From Xanthobacteraceae bacterium (GTDB lineage Bacteria > Pseudomonadota > Alphaproteobacteria > Rhizobiales > Xanthobacteraceae), in the NCBI GenBank assembly GCA_030039655.1, contig JASHVC010000606.1, positions 1 through 6,407 on the forward strand: 6,407 bases of DNA. Reading direction: 5' to 3'. The notes below the pieces were generated by a model. The model worked only from the letters and a program-made list of their open reading frames with translations, searched no databases and had not been told where the DNA came from. Below, one piece after another: positions 5,779 to 6,407 of this stretch. Each line of letters begins with the position of its first letter. Position 1 is the first letter of the stretch. The translations under genes were made by a program, and so were the position numbers.

Positions 5779-6407
5779 ATGGGTTTTAGTAATCTCGGCG
5801 ATCTGATTCCCCGCGAGCGCGACCTCTCCAAGGTCGCGCTCATCGATCTCGGCGGCGAACAGAGCCCGCGCGAATTCACGTTCGCGGCAATCGACGAGAT
5901 GGCGAATGGCGTCGCCCGCGCGCTAAGCAGGCGCGGCCTCAACCGCGGCGATCGCGTCGCGCTTTTGTCCGCCAATCGCGCCGAATACCTAGCCGCCTAT
6001 TACGGCATCATGCGCGCGGGCTTCGTCGCGGTGCCGGTCAATTTCAAATTTCCGCGCACGACGATCCATTTCATCATCGGCGACGCCGGCGCGAAGCTCG
6101 TGTTCTGCGATGCGCCGCGCGCGGCCGATTGCCCACAAGATATTGCGCGCGTGACCTTCGGCGTGGAGTTCGACGCCTTCCTCGATCCCGGCCCATTCGA
6201 AGCCGTAGCGCCCGGCAAGGACGAGCCGGCGATGTTTCTTTACACATCGGGATCGACCGGAACGCCGAAAGGTGTCGTGCTCTCCCATCAGAGCCACATC
6301 TGGGTGGTAGAGACGCGGCTCGCGCCGGGCCTCGATCGTCATCGTTATCTGATCGCAGCGCCGCTCTACCACATGAACGCGCTGGCGCTGGCCAAGCTCG
6401 CTTGCGC
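5779..6407 (+). CDS. AMP-forming acyl-CoA ligase/synthetase, N-terminal part
   Basis: The frame stays open from the ATG at 5779 to the right edge: 209 codons of a family usually 500-560 residues long. It belongs to the ANL (acyl/aryl-CoA synthetase) superfamily, which activates a carboxylic acid with ATP to an acyl-adenylate and then to a CoA thioester. The N-terminal pattern is typical: GLNRGDRVALLSANRAEY at 53-70, GFVAVPVNFKF at 81-91, the ATP-binding P-loop YTSGSTGTPKGV at 155-166 and a substrate-pocket motif APLYHMNAL at 194-202. The catalytic C-terminal lysine and the rest of the acid-binding pocket lie outside, so the substrate class cannot be judged. The start lies 3 bp after the cytochrome stop (TAA-ATC-ATG) and is the first possible start in that frame. 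No strong Shine-Dalgarno sequence is close, consistent with translational coupling. Confidence 0.94.
   Translation, partial: MGFSNLGDLIPRERDLSKVALIDLGGEQSPREFTFAAIDEMANGVARALSRRGLNRGDRVALLSANRAEYLAAYYGIMRAGFVAVPVNFKFPRTTIHFIIGDAGAKLVFCDAPRAADCPQDIARVTFGVEFDAFLDPGPFEAVAPGKDEPAMFLYTSGSTGTPKGVVLSHQSHIWVVETRLAPGLDRHRYLIAAPLYHMNALALAKLAC

Overview
The window is high-GC bacterial DNA, nearly all coding, and reads as two divergently transcribed gene sets meeting at an 83-bp intergenic region (3306-3388). Codon use and the protein types suggest a Proteobacterium, most likely an alphaproteobacterium of the Hyphomicrobiales (Bradyrhizobium/Xanthobacteraceae-like). That placement is inferred from the general look of the proteins; no marker gene is present.

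Minus strand, read from 3305 down to 1: two small genes of 76 codons each (3305-3075 and 3063-2833) of unknown function, then a UbiD-family prenyl-FMN-dependent decarboxylase (2823-1231), then a MmgE/PrpD-family protein (1221-1) that runs off the left edge. Gaps are only 9-11 bp, so this looks like one operon. The two small genes are clearly less GC-rich than everything around them (about 50% by hand count, against roughly 62-65% in sampled neighbouring blocks) and look inserted between the promoter region and ubiD.

Plus strand, from 3389 to the right edge: an MDR-family NAD(P)H oxidoreductase of the zinc-free quinone-oxidoreductase type (3389-4393), a PaaI-type hotdog thioesterase whose GTG start overlaps the previous stop by 4 bp (4390-4809), an exported diheme cytochrome c (4840-5775), and the N-terminal part of an AMP-forming acyl-CoA ligase (5779-6407) cut by the window edge. 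Spacing is 30 bp or less throughout, again one operon.

Together the genes look like part of a catabolic cluster for a carboxylic acid, possibly aromatic or unsaturated: activation to a CoA thioester (ligase), reduction or dehydrogenation (MDR enzyme), CoA release or salvage (thioesterase), decarboxylation (UbiD), hydration/dehydration, epimerisation or decarboxylation of a polycarboxylate (MmgE/PrpD), and periplasmic electron transfer (cytochrome c). The substrate cannot be read from the sequence, and the UbiX partner that makes prenyl-FMN is not in the window. The most notable non-coding signal is a near-perfect 18-bp dyad at 3336-3353, centred in the divergent region, a good candidate operator for a regulator controlling both sides. 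There are no tRNA or rRNA genes, insertion sequences, CRISPR arrays or convincing terminators; both operons continue beyond the window.
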